This document shows, one piece after another, positions 51,088 to 59,900 of a stretch of DNA of 64,000 nucleotides. A model generated the notes under the pieces. It ran no database searches. It had not been told where the DNA came from and saw nothing but the letters and a program-made list of their open reading frames with translations. Both the position numbers and the translations under genes were made by a program. Source of the DNA: Lachnospiraceae bacterium (GTDB taxonomy: Bacteria; Bacillota; Clostridia; Lachnospirales; Lachnospiraceae); contig FZRB01000020.1 of the NCBI GenBank assembly GCA_900199595.1, forward strand, positions 1-64,000, in the 5' to 3' direction. How positions within the stretch are numbered: position 1 is the first letter of the stretch; the number at the start of each line of letters is the position of its first letter.

Positions 51088-53214
51088 CTACAATGCTTCG
51101 TTCAGTTCTTCTGTACCCGAAAGTACGAAACGCCCTTCAACTATAATGTCTGTTTCTTTTCCTGCAGAATCGACCGTATAAAGTCTCCCCAGTTCATTAT
51201 ACGGAATGGTTATATCCGTGTGACAATTGAAATATGCTTTTTCCGGCTGCGAATATCTCAGAACAGAAAAATCATTTTCTCTGCTGATTATTTCTTTACC
51301 ATCCGGATTATATACAGCATGATCCTCTGCATGGCTGTAGCAGGTATCTCCCAAAGCAAAATGTGGTCCAGTTTTTTCAACTATCAGTATAGGGAGTTTC
51401 TCAAGAATATTATACTTAAGCGCCATACAGTAGGCGGTTGTATTTGTCCCTATAGCAAACTCACCTATTGGAAGAGTTTCATGATTAAAAAGGATATTCT
51501 CCTTTATGTATTTTCGTCCGTCCGCCTTAAGCTCTTCTGCATTTTTATCAGGCGATACAAGACTCATGTCACAGTCATAATCAGAAACAACTCCATCTTC
51601 GAAGACTATCTTTAAATCCTTAAAGCTGTAACCGTTAAGGTATGATCTGCTTACGTGAAGTGTTCCCCTGGAACCTTTAAGAACAGGTGAAGTAAATACT
51701 TCTCCCAGCGGTATATTCACATCCGCTGTACAGTTTTCAAACTGTGTTTCTTTATCAGGATTTTTAAGTTTTCTCATTTTAACAGTCATATCCGTGAGAT
51801 TTCCATTCATTCCTATCACTCTCACAACATCAGCCTTATCAAGAACATCTATAATATCCTGCTGAATTTTAATATATTTATCATTATCCAGAGTATTGAC
51901 TCTCATCGTATCTCTGAATATGTCCTCGAACTGTTCTCCTATATCCGGCACAGGAAATGCAATTATAGTAAAGCTGTAGCTGTCCCCCGGCAGGTAATCA
52001 TTTGAGATCATACCGAGCCTGTTGTACATTTCAATGAACAGAGCATTCTTATCATCGGACAGGCCTTCAACGCTGTCCTTAACAACAGGAGTAAAGCTTT
52101 TTTCTCCGAAGGTCTCAATAACTGCCGGTCCGGCATAACCTTTAATATCCTCAGCACAGCCTTCAAATGTATCCTTTACAACATCCAGTCTTCGCTGAAC
52201 ATATCTTTTATCAAGGAAAAATCTGTCATCAAGCCGATGATCAAATTCAAACTGCATATTAGGCGAGGTACTCTCTATTCCCGGCTTCACAGTACCCTTT
52301 CTTGTAAGTCTGCTGGTTATGCTTCTGCTGAGAACGGGTTCGAGTCCCATTTCCCTGAACTGTTTTATGGCCGTTCTCACTATTCTTTCCTGTCCTATAT
52401 GATATCTGATATTTACATATTTCTTCCCCTCGAAGCTTATATTCATAACATCAAAGCCACGTCTGAAGCCATCTGTAAATGTAAAGGCCATCCTGTCGAT
52501 CTCATTATCTGATAGTGACGAAAGATACCTGGAAAGCTTTATCTCATTATCAGATATATAATCCCCATACATATAGAGATATCTGGTATCACTCAGATCA
52601 CACTCTTCAAGTATCCTTGCTGCAGCTGACCTTTTATTAGGAAATGTATTCTCCAGTATACGGTCCGAAGCTATTTCCTCTATATAATCAAATGCATAAT
52701 AATATACTGCCGATTCAACCTCGGAAATGTTCGGTTTTTCGCCATCCTTAAACAGTCCGTAGATATACAGGAACAGTTCAAGAAGATAAGTGACCTTACT
52801 CAGCTCATTATCTCCATCCTCACCATTGATCTGCGTGAGCATCACAGGAATAGTCATAAGCTCTGCAGAAAGAAACGAAAGAATGCCTCCATATATGCCC
52901 AGTCTGTCTTCTGCATAGTCGGGATTTGAATATGATTCTTCATAATTCTGAGGAAGTATATCCTCATATATTTTTTTGTTCCTTCGCAACAACTGTTCCT
53001 CAGATAAGTCATTTAACTTATCTATACCATATTCTCTGAAATCCTTTAGCAAAAAGCTTAGTTCCTCTGCTTTTTTCATAAAAAAATCCGGATAATAATA
53101 ATCGCCCTCATAAGAAGGGTTATTACATTCATCCGGTATATCATTTAATCTTTCTACCGCCAGGGTAAATCTTTCTCTAATTTCTGATTCGTACTGATCA
53201 ACTGCTTTGTTCAT
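51088..53214 (-). CDS. M29-like aminopeptidase with long N-terminal extension
   Basis: A 708-residue cytoplasmic protein. The C-terminal part (about 480-700) matches peptidase family M29: NIPLGEVFTSPVLKGSRG and FAIGTNTTAY carry the two Glu ligands, and KTGPHFALGDTCYSH with AEDH gives the His/Asp ligands. These are Zn or Co aminopeptidases of usually about 410 residues. The first 300 or so residues have no family I recognise and are rich in Asp, Glu and Tyr. The gene is monocistronic with a palindromic terminator. Confidence 0.85.
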   Translation of the reverse strand: MNKAVDQYESEIRERFTLAVERLNDIPDECNNPSYEGDYYYPDFFMKKAEELSFLLKDFREYGIDKLNDLSEEQLLRRNKKIYEDILPQNYEESYSNPDYAEDRLGIYGGILSFLSAELMTIPVMLTQINGEDGDNELSKVTYLLELFLYIYGLFKDGEKPNISEVESAVYYYAFDYIEEIASDRILENTFPNKRSAAARILEECDLSDTRYLYMYGDYISDNEIKLSRYLSSLSDNEIDRMAFTFTDGFRRGFDVMNISFEGKKYVNIRYHIGQERIVRTAIKQFREMGLEPVLSRSITSRLTRKGTVKPGIESTSPNMQFEFDHRLDDRFFLDKRYVQRRLDVVKDTFEGCAEDIKGYAGPAVIETFGEKSFTPVVKDSVEGLSDDKNALFIEMYNRLGMISNDYLPGDSYSFTIIAFPVPDIGEQFEDIFRDTMRVNTLDNDKYIKIQQDIIDVLDKADVVRVIGMNGNLTDMTVKMRKLKNPDKETQFENCTADVNIPLGEVFTSPVLKGSRGTLHVSRSYLNGYSFKDLKIVFEDGVVSDYDCDMSLVSPDKNAEELKADGRKYIKENILFNHETLPIGEFAIGTNTTAYCMALKYNILEKLPILIVEKTGPHFALGDTCYSHAEDHAVYNPDGKEIISRENDFSVLRYSQPEKAYFNCHTDITIPYNELGRLYTVDSAGKETDIIVEGRFVLSGTEELNEAL

Positions 53215-53263
53215 TATTATTTCCTTTATAAATCAGTTGTGAATTATTACATAGACTATCATG

Positions 53264-53572
53264 CTACAAAATATATAAAAGGACAATGAGAATAATATCA
53301 ATAAAAGAAATAAGTACTGATGTCCTTTTACCAAGAACTCCTCCGTCCTGATCCCTGTAACCGAGAAATGCGAAGAATACTCCTGTTATTCCCATTAATA
53401 GTGATGCAAATAACAGTGTTCCGATGTAATCGGGAATATTACCTTTTAAAACAACGGATAGAATTATCGAAAATATAATAATTACCAAAGCCAATATCCC
53501 GAATACAAAAGAAAATATAGTATCCTTTGCCATCAGCTCATCGGAAAATTTATAAACCTTTTTCTTTCTCAT
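53264..53572 (-). CDS. Small membrane protein downstream of pyrD
   Basis: A 102-residue protein with a basic N-terminal tail and three hydrophobic stretches (about 17-43, 50-70 and 84-102) separated by GYRDQDGGVLGKRTS. It resembles small DUF6142-like clostridial proteins, though I could not check. It overlaps the pyrD stop by four bases (ATGA), so it is part of the pyrimidine operon. It has no known pyrimidine role. Confidence 0.75.
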   Translation of the reverse strand: MRKKKVYKFSDELMAKDTIFSFVFGILALVIIIFSIILSVVLKGNIPDYIGTLLFASLLMGITGVFFAFLGYRDQDGGVLGKRTSVLISFIDIILIVLLYIL

Positions 53573-54495
53573 TTAACACAGCCTCTTATTTCGTCAAGAC
53601 TCTTTATGCCTTCCTTTTTCATAAATGCTTCTATTCCTTCGATAATATGAATAGTTGCATACGGATCAAAGAAATTTGCAGTTCCGACTGAAACCATAGA
53701 AGCACCGGCCATTATGAATTCAAGCGCATCCTCAGCAGATGAAATACCGCCCATACCGATTATAGGAACAGAAACTGCATTAGCCACCTGATATACCATT
53801 CTGACAGCAACAGGCTTAACAGCAGGTCCTGACAGTCCGCCTGTTCTGTTTGCAACTGCAAAAGTTCTTCTGTTAATATCTATCTTCATTCCGGTTATCG
53901 TATTAATAAGAGACAGTGCATCTGCCCCTCCATCCACTGCCGCCCTTGCCATCTCAGCTATATCGGTAACATTGGGACTGAGTTTCATAATAACCGGCTG
54001 CTTTGCCTTTTTTTTGATCTCTTTTGTAATGTTATTAAGCGCAGAAGGATCCACGCCAAAAGCTATACCGCCTTCTTTGACATTAGGACATGAAACATTT
54101 ATCTCCAGAAGATCAACACCTGACACTTCGGAAAGTCTCTCAACAGCTTCAACATATTCAGCTACACTATGACCGCAGACATTTACAATAACTCTGGTAT
54201 CAAAGTCCTTCAGGAACTCAAGGTCTCTTTTGACAAATATATCCATTCCGGGATTCTGAAGACCAATGGCATTTATCATACCACCATATACTTCTGCAAT
54301 ACGAGGTGTAGGATTACCTTCCCAGGGTGTTATGGCAACACCCTTAGTAGTTACAGCACCGAGTCTGTTCAGATCAACAAAGTCCTTATATTCCATACCC
54401 GAACCAAAGGTTCCCGAGGCAACGGTAACAGGATTTTTCATGCTGACTCCACAGAAATCCACAGACATATCAACCAAATTCTGATTATCCATCAA
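53569..54495 (-). CDS. pyrD: Dihydroorotate dehydrogenase B, catalytic subunit
   Basis: A 308-residue class 1B DHOD that oxidises dihydroorotate to orotate with FMN. FMN- and substrate-binding segments NPVTVASGTFGSG, NAIGLQNPG, and the catalytic-Cys loop NVSCPNVKEGG are present. Cys at the active base position and the adjacent pyrK fix class 1B (NAD-linked). It starts MMDNQNLVD and overlaps pyrK by four bases. Confidence 0.97.
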   Translation of the reverse strand: MMDNQNLVDMSVDFCGVSMKNPVTVASGTFGSGMEYKDFVDLNRLGAVTTKGVAITPWEGNPTPRIAEVYGGMINAIGLQNPGMDIFVKRDLEFLKDFDTRVIVNVCGHSVAEYVEAVERLSEVSGVDLLEINVSCPNVKEGGIAFGVDPSALNNITKEIKKKAKQPVIMKLSPNVTDIAEMARAAVDGGADALSLINTITGMKIDINRRTFAVANRTGGLSGPAVKPVAVRMVYQVANAVSVPIIGMGGISSAEDALEFIMAGASMVSVGTANFFDPYATIHIIEGIEAFMKKEGIKSLDEIRGCVK

Positions 54496-55268
54496 AGCTC
54501 TACCTCCTCAGCATAAAATACAGGTCCATCAACACAGATTCTTCTGTTCTTAACCTGCGAATGTTCATCAACCTCTGTTGTTCTGGTAACGCATGCAAGA
54601 CATGCACCGATTCCACAGGCCATTCTCTCCTCGAGAGATATCTGAGTCTTTATGGAATTCTCTGAAGAATACTGCTGTATAGCTCTGAGCATTGGCTTTG
54701 GACCACAGGCATATATCATATCACCTGTAATATCATAATGCTTTGTGGCATCAATTACATTTCCTTTTATCCCCACCGAACCGGAATCACTGGATATATA
54801 AACCGTTGCAATTTTTTCAAATTCATCTACAAGAAATGTACCATCACGAAAACCAAGAACGACTGCTATATCATCTCTGGATAGTCCCTTCTCAGACAGC
54901 TCCTTTGCAAGAAGAAGCATAGGAGGTATACCGATACCACCGCCCATAAGGACAGCTTTAGAAGCATTTAATTCGTAACCATTTCCAACAGGACCGGTAA
55001 CCTCTATATTATCTCCTGACTTAAGAGTACTGAACTGTCTCGTTCCTTCACCAGCTGTTCTGTATACGATACGGAGTAATCCTTCTTCCCTGTTAACATC
55101 ACATATACTTATGGGACGCGGCAGAAGTCTGGAACTATCCTTTGTATAAAGATTGACAAACTGACCGCTGTGTGCCTCATCAGTAATATCAGGGCATTTA
55201 AGCCACATACTGAATATATCCTCGATCAGATATTTTTGTTCTATAATTGTTGCATTTATTTTTTTCAT
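54492..55268 (-). CDS. pyrK: Dihydroorotate dehydrogenase electron transfer subunit
   Basis: A 258-residue iron-sulfur flavoprotein that passes electrons from PyrD to NAD. FAD-binding LPRPISICDV and GPVGNGYEL, NAD-binding GGGIGIPPMLLLAKEL, and the [2Fe-2S] cysteines of MACGIGACLACVTRT with a fourth Cys in RRICVDG are present. Between pyrF (17 bases upstream) and pyrD (overlap). Confidence 0.97.
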   Translation of the reverse strand: MKKINATIIEQKYLIEDIFSMWLKCPDITDEAHSGQFVNLYTKDSSRLLPRPISICDVNREEGLLRIVYRTAGEGTRQFSTLKSGDNIEVTGPVGNGYELNASKAVLMGGGIGIPPMLLLAKELSEKGLSRDDIAVVLGFRDGTFLVDEFEKIATVYISSDSGSVGIKGNVIDATKHYDITGDMIYACGPKPMLRAIQQYSSENSIKTQISLEERMACGIGACLACVTRTTEVDEHSQVKNRRICVDGPVFYAEEVEL

Positions 55269-55285
55269 AAACTCATCCTATCAAA

Positions 55286-56245
55286 CTAAAATGCGTTCTC
55301 ACGAATATCTTTAAGCATATCTTCAACTGCTGCTCTGGATGCATCAGCATATCCGGCACTTCCAAAGGAAGCATATTTCTCATTCTTATAAGCTGCTATA
55401 ATACCACGTGACGAATTAACAATTGCTCCAAGGCCGTCCTCATTAAAGTAACCTTTAAGATCCTTTCCGCTTCCGCCCTGAGCGCCATAGCCAGGTACAA
55501 GTATATAAGCCTTTGGCATAAGCTTTCTGAGAACAATGCCCATTTCCGGGTAGGTAGCTCCTACAACAGCACCAACATTGCTGTAATCGCCATCCATACA
55601 ATCACTGCCCCATACATTTACCATATCAGCTACTATCTCATATAAAGGTCTTGAGCCTTCGATGGAAAAATCCCCCTCTGCCCCGGATGTATCCAGAACA
55701 CTCTTATCCTGGAATTCACCAGAGGAAGGATTGGATGTTTTTACAAGAACAAATATTCCCTTATCCTCTTTATTGCACACATCTATAAATGGCTTTACAC
55801 CATCAGAGCCAAGATAAGGATTAACTGTAACGATATCCTCATCAAAAGGCTTGATAACATTATCACCAAGGGTTACTGAACCGATATGTCCTATAGCATA
55901 GGATTCAGAGGTAGATCCAATATCACCTCTTTTTATATCGCCTATTACTACAAGCCCTTTCTCGTGTGCATAATCAACAGTTTTCTTATATGCTATGATT
56001 CCAGGAATACCATACTGCTCATACATTGCAATCTGCGGCTTAACTGCAGGAATCAGATCTGCCACATCATCAAGTATCCCTTTGTTGAATTCAAAAAATG
56101 CTTCTCCTACAGCTTCAAGACTGAAACCGAGCTCTTTATACCATTTATTAAGAATTTCCTCAGGAATGAATTTAAGCTGAGGATCAAGTCCGACAACGAT
56201 TGGAGCTGATTTTGATTTTATATTATCAATAAGTTTTGCTATCAT
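55286..56245 (-). CDS. pyrF: Orotidine 5'-phosphate decarboxylase (type 2)
   Basis: A 319-residue enzyme converting OMP to UMP. The active-site DIKRGDIGSTSESYA holds the Asp-Lys-Asp set; SPIVVGLDPQL-type SAPIVVGLDPQLKFIPEE opens the barrel, and LVPGYGAQGGSG is the phosphate-binding end. Length is that of type 2 enzymes (about 300) rather than 230. I start at MIAKLIDN because AGGAG precedes it and the promoter lies directly upstream, inside the longer frame. Confidence 0.96.
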   Translation of the reverse strand: MIAKLIDNIKSKSAPIVVGLDPQLKFIPEEILNKWYKELGFSLEAVGEAFFEFNKGILDDVADLIPAVKPQIAMYEQYGIPGIIAYKKTVDYAHEKGLVVIGDIKRGDIGSTSESYAIGHIGSVTLGDNVIKPFDEDIVTVNPYLGSDGVKPFIDVCNKEDKGIFVLVKTSNPSSGEFQDKSVLDTSGAEGDFSIEGSRPLYEIVADMVNVWGSDCMDGDYSNVGAVVGATYPEMGIVLRKLMPKAYILVPGYGAQGGSGKDLKGYFNEDGLGAIVNSSRGIIAAYKNEKYASFGSAGYADASRAAVEDMLKDIRENAF

Positions 56246-56285
56246 AAAAATCTCCTTATCTAATAAGTTTTTATACACACATGAC

Positions 56286-56314
56286 ATTCTACAACATAAT
56301 AACATATGTGTCAA
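56286..56314 (-). promoter_or_regulatory. pyrF-pyrK-pyrD promoter
   Basis: TTGACA, 17 bases, TAGAAT on the minus strand; leader of about 35 bases with no PyrR-type attenuator. Confidence 0.8.
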
Positions 56315-56336
56315 AAGCTAGAGTTCGTTCGTACTT

Positions 56337-56756
56337 TCATTTTACATCGTTAATTCCAAGCATTCTGAGTACATTTGGCATATATTTTTCACCTATGGGA
56401 CGAGCCAGGCTTTCATTGTATAAATACAGGCCTTTATCATTTACTTCTCTTACATAGGCTTTATTTACAATATCACTTCTGTTGATCTGAAAGAATCCAT
56501 AAGGAACTTTATCTCCCAAAAGAGATTTACCATATTTCGAGCTGTAATTTACCTTTTTATCAATATAAACAAATATATAATTTTGATCATGTTTTTCATA
56601 ACATTTCAGAAGCCTGAGATTTACAGCACGAAGAACACCTGATGAATCATCGATTACATAAGGATCATCTATAAGCATAATATCATTTATCAGATCTCGT
56701 AAACATAACATCATATCACTACATTTCCGGGTATCATACATAAGAATCTTATTCAT
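56337..56756 (-). CDS. LytTR-like DNA-binding protein
   Basis: A 139-residue protein whose C-terminal half matches the LytTR domain pattern: FFQINRSDIVNKAYVREV, then GLYLYNESLARPIGEKY, like the Arg-Ser-...-Asn and R-R-Y positions of that family. The N-terminal half has no receiver domain or known fold. I start at MNKILMYDTR because an upstream start would lie inside the preceding terminator. It is a lone regulator between the PBP and pyrimidine genes; targets unknown. Confidence 0.75.
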   Translation of the reverse strand: MNKILMYDTRKCSDMMLCLRDLINDIMLIDDPYVIDDSSGVLRAVNLRLLKCYEKHDQNYIFVYIDKKVNYSSKYGKSLLGDKVPYGFFQINRSDIVNKAYVREVNDKGLYLYNESLARPIGEKYMPNVLRMLGINDVK

Positions 56757-56771
56757 ATAAATTTTCCTCTC

Positions 56772-56804
56772 AAAAAAAGGTCTACACATAAGTATAGACC
56801 TTTT
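56772..56804 (-). terminator. Terminator after the class A PBP gene
   Basis: GGTCTATA-cttatg-TGTAGACC followed by seven T on the minus strand. Confidence 0.88.
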
Positions 56805-56827
56805 CACTAATATGTTGTTTTAGATAA

Positions 56828-59821
56828 TTATTCAGATTGATCTTCCGGCGGAGGAGGTGGTGTTTCCTCTGATGGCTCCTCGGTCGGAGGTTCTGTTGTT
56901 TCCTCTGTCGGAGGTTCTGTTGTTTCCTCTGTCGGAGGTTCTGTTGTTTCCTCTGTAGTAGCCTTAGTAGGTTTCTCCGTAGTTTCCTCTTCAGTTTTCT
57001 TTTTCTTGGTTGTTGGTTCATCATCGTCATCATCGTCATCATCGTCATCATCGTCGTCATGACCATCAACCTTCTCAAATTTGGCATTAATCGTATGAGA
57101 TTTCTTTACCTTTTTGAATTTATATTCTGTAACAGGTCCAACACTCTTACCGTCTACCGTAACATCTTTTATCTTGTATCCACTTTTCGGAACTATATAG
57201 ATAGTAACATCATCACCAGGCTTAACAACTACTGTATCTGATATTGAACCACCTTTTCCTGCAGATGTTTCCAGCTTGAGTCCACCATCTACCTGAGGAT
57301 GAAGCGGACAGGTTGTAGTAAACAGAGAATCATCATACTTGAAATTGGCATCAACCAGCTTCATCTTTCCCTTGTCATCATAAGTTATGTAATAATCAGT
57401 AGTTTTAGGACAAGTATTTGTAGCAAGGAAATGTGATTCATTACATACAGTTACCTTAGTAATATGACCCTTGCAGGATTTTTTAGGTACATTCTTCTCA
57501 TCAAACCAGTCAGTACTTGTGGGACAGCCGGTTCCCGGAAGAAGTCCCGTCAGCTTACAAACAGTTGCTTTTGTCAGTCCTTCAGGCTGAGCCCAGTCAG
57601 CTTCCGGATCCTGATTTTCAAGCTCGGCTATTCTGTCGTTTATATCTCTCCACATAGCCTTATGCTCATTTGTATTTATAGTGATCTGGGAATCATAACC
57701 AAACCATACAGAACTTGTATAATATGGAGTCATTCCGCAGAACCATAAGTCATATGAATCAGATGTAGTACCGGTTTTACCTGCACATTTGATCCCGGAC
57801 TCAAGAAGCGCTCTTGTTCCTGTACCGGAGGTAACAACATCCTTCATCGCATCTATTAATTCATAAGCAGTTGTTGCTTTACACATACGATGTGAATGTG
57901 TCTTCGGATCAGTATTATCGATGATCAGATTTCCATCATGATCATAAACCTTTGAATAGAATACAGGCTTTACATATGTACCCATATTAGCTATTCCGGC
58001 ATAAGCTGCCGTTATCTCAAGATTAGTAACACCATAGGTAAGTCCACCCAGAGCAGTTGCCTGCTGAATATCCGAGAATATTTCACCATCAGAGCTTATT
58101 TCTTTATCTACAAGTGTAGTAAAGCCCTCATTCATAAGGTACTCATAAGCTACTGCAGGCGTAACGGCAGTAATAGTCTGAACCGCTATAATATTCATGG
58201 AATCCCTGATAGCATCTCTCATGGAGCTCGGGCCCCTGTAACCTCCATACCAGTTATTTACAGGAGAACCATTAGCATAATCATATGGCTTATCCTCAAA
58301 ACATGAACCCAGACCGCCAGTCTTATCAATGTACGGAAGGAACGCCGCAAGAACCTTAAATGTCGAACCGGGCTGTCTCGTGGACATAGATGCCCTGTCA
58401 AGACCCAGATTCTCTCTCTTCTCTCCACGACCTCCGCCGATAGCCTTTACATATCCTGTTTTCTGATCTATGACAGTAAATGATGCCTGTGGTTCAATAA
58501 ATGTCTTGAATTCCTCATTAAGGAAGGTAGCTCCGGTTTCGTTGATCATAGCCTCTTTATAGGTATTTGCTGAAGCTCTGGCATCCTCCTCACTCGGATA
58601 TATATTGTTATATAAATAATTCTCGGTAAGATTTCTGTAATAAGTAAGAAGTGTATTGGTATCATAATTGTAAGTTGTTATCTCATCCTTATCCAGAAGT
58701 GTAAGCTTGTATTCAAGAGCAACTGAAGTGGATTCAGGATAATATACCGGATCATTTATAGCCTCATCGACTATCTTCTGAATATCATAATCCTGAACAG
58801 AATATATACTGTATCCGCCTGTATACATCTCGTCAAATGCTTCCTCTTCGCTCAGATCATAAAGATCCATAAGGTCAGCAACAAAGGCTCTCATCAGATC
58901 ATCAGTATAATAGGAATTATATCTGAAGTTCTCATCATTTTTCTTTTCGACCTTCTTTATACGATCGTATACATTATCATTAAGTGCCTGATCATATTGA
59001 GCCTGATCTATATATCCAAGCTCAAGCATCTTATCAAGTACGTCTTCTCTTCTGTATTTGTTGTATTCAGGGAAAACAACAGGATCAAATCTGTATGGAT
59101 TCTTGGTAATTCCAGCTATAACTGATATTTCTGAAACAGTAAGCTTATCTGCTGTTTTATCAAAATACCTTTCTGCTGCAGCCTCTACACCATTAACACC
59201 CTGGCCCAGATAAATAGTATTAAGATAATATTCAAGCAGCTGTTCCTTTGTATATTCCTTTTCAAGAGCTATCGCAAGATACTGCTCCTGAATCTTACGC
59301 TCTATCTTCTGGAGCTTGGTTGTTTCATTCATACCAACATCAAACACCTGGTTCTTGATCAGCTGCTGAGTGATGGTTGAAGCACCCTCGTTAAAATTAC
59401 CTGCTATAACGTCTTTTACAAATGCTCTGAATATACCTCTGACATCTATACCATTATGTTTCCAGAAACGTTCATCCTCGATAGCTACAAAAGCATTAAT
59501 CATCTGTTCCGGAATATCATCATAATAAATATATATACGGTTTGAATTGATGGTAGACAATGTATCCCGTTCATTATTATCAGAATCATAAATAACTGTC
59601 TTAAATCCCTTTGGCTTGATACTAATAGATGATACATTTGGACAATCATCAAGGATTCCCTTCATCATTCCAAATCCGGCTCCGGCCATGATAAGTATCA
59701 AAAGAACAAAAACAGCAAGAATGATCTTGAAAAAATCAACAAATACGCGTCTTTCAATTCTTTGAGCTTTTGATTTTAATTTTTTTTGTCTTTTTTTAAC
59801 ACTTTCCTTACTGAAATTCAA
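56828..59821 (-). CDS. Class A penicillin-binding protein with repeat-rich tail
   Basis: A 997-residue bifunctional peptidoglycan glycosyltransferase and DD-transpeptidase anchored by one helix (about 31-52). The GT51 domain shows EDERFWKHNGID and GASTITQQL, KEYTKEQLLEYYLNT and GQGVNGVEAAA. The transpeptidase has SxxK in RQPGSTFK, SMN in DSMNIIAV and KTGT in AGKTGTTSD. After the catalytic part come a beta-type repeat domain, a run of 13 Asp, KKKK, and TEPPTEET repeats to a Pro-rich end. The tail may span or bind the wall. It has its own promoter and terminator. Confidence 0.96.
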   Translation of the reverse strand: MNFSKESVKKRQKKLKSKAQRIERRVFVDFFKIILAVFVLLILIMAGAGFGMMKGILDDCPNVSSISIKPKGFKTVIYDSDNNERDTLSTINSNRIYIYYDDIPEQMINAFVAIEDERFWKHNGIDVRGIFRAFVKDVIAGNFNEGASTITQQLIKNQVFDVGMNETTKLQKIERKIQEQYLAIALEKEYTKEQLLEYYLNTIYLGQGVNGVEAAAERYFDKTADKLTVSEISVIAGITKNPYRFDPVVFPEYNKYRREDVLDKMLELGYIDQAQYDQALNDNVYDRIKKVEKKNDENFRYNSYYTDDLMRAFVADLMDLYDLSEEEAFDEMYTGGYSIYSVQDYDIQKIVDEAINDPVYYPESTSVALEYKLTLLDKDEITTYNYDTNTLLTYYRNLTENYLYNNIYPSEEDARASANTYKEAMINETGATFLNEEFKTFIEPQASFTVIDQKTGYVKAIGGGRGEKRENLGLDRASMSTRQPGSTFKVLAAFLPYIDKTGGLGSCFEDKPYDYANGSPVNNWYGGYRGPSSMRDAIRDSMNIIAVQTITAVTPAVAYEYLMNEGFTTLVDKEISSDGEIFSDIQQATALGGLTYGVTNLEITAAYAGIANMGTYVKPVFYSKVYDHDGNLIIDNTDPKTHSHRMCKATTAYELIDAMKDVVTSGTGTRALLESGIKCAGKTGTTSDSYDLWFCGMTPYYTSSVWFGYDSQITINTNEHKAMWRDINDRIAELENQDPEADWAQPEGLTKATVCKLTGLLPGTGCPTSTDWFDEKNVPKKSCKGHITKVTVCNESHFLATNTCPKTTDYYITYDDKGKMKLVDANFKYDDSLFTTTCPLHPQVDGGLKLETSAGKGGSISDTVVVKPGDDVTIYIVPKSGYKIKDVTVDGKSVGPVTEYKFKKVKKSHTINAKFEKVDGHDDDDDDDDDDDDDEPTTKKKKTEEETTEKPTKATTEETTEPPTEETTEPPTEETTEPPTEEPSEETPPPPPEDQSE
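56886..57058. repeat. 24-base and 9-base tandem repeats in the PBP tail
   Basis: Three 24-base units (56886-56957) encode TEPPTEET; an ATCATCGTC array (57020-57058) encodes 13 Asp. Both are prone to in-frame slippage. Confidence 0.9.
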
Positions 59822-59856
59822 AGTGTGCCTCCACTATTATTTTTATACCAACGCTC

Positions 59857-59885
59857 AGTATATCACTTGGTATATATATAATCAA
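59857..59885 (-). promoter_or_regulatory. Promoter of the PBP gene
   Basis: TTGATT, 17 bases, TATACT on the minus strand, 36 bases before the start codon. Confidence 0.65.
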
Positions 59886-59900
59886 GTTATCTTATCTTAA

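Noticed and set aside
56246-56285. PyrR-type attenuator before pyrF
   Set aside because: The leader is too short and has no terminator/antiterminator pair.
59863-59900. Weak stem between rho and PBP genes as rho terminator
   Set aside because: ACTTG/CAAGT arms are only five bases with no T-run; more likely chance within the PBP promoter.
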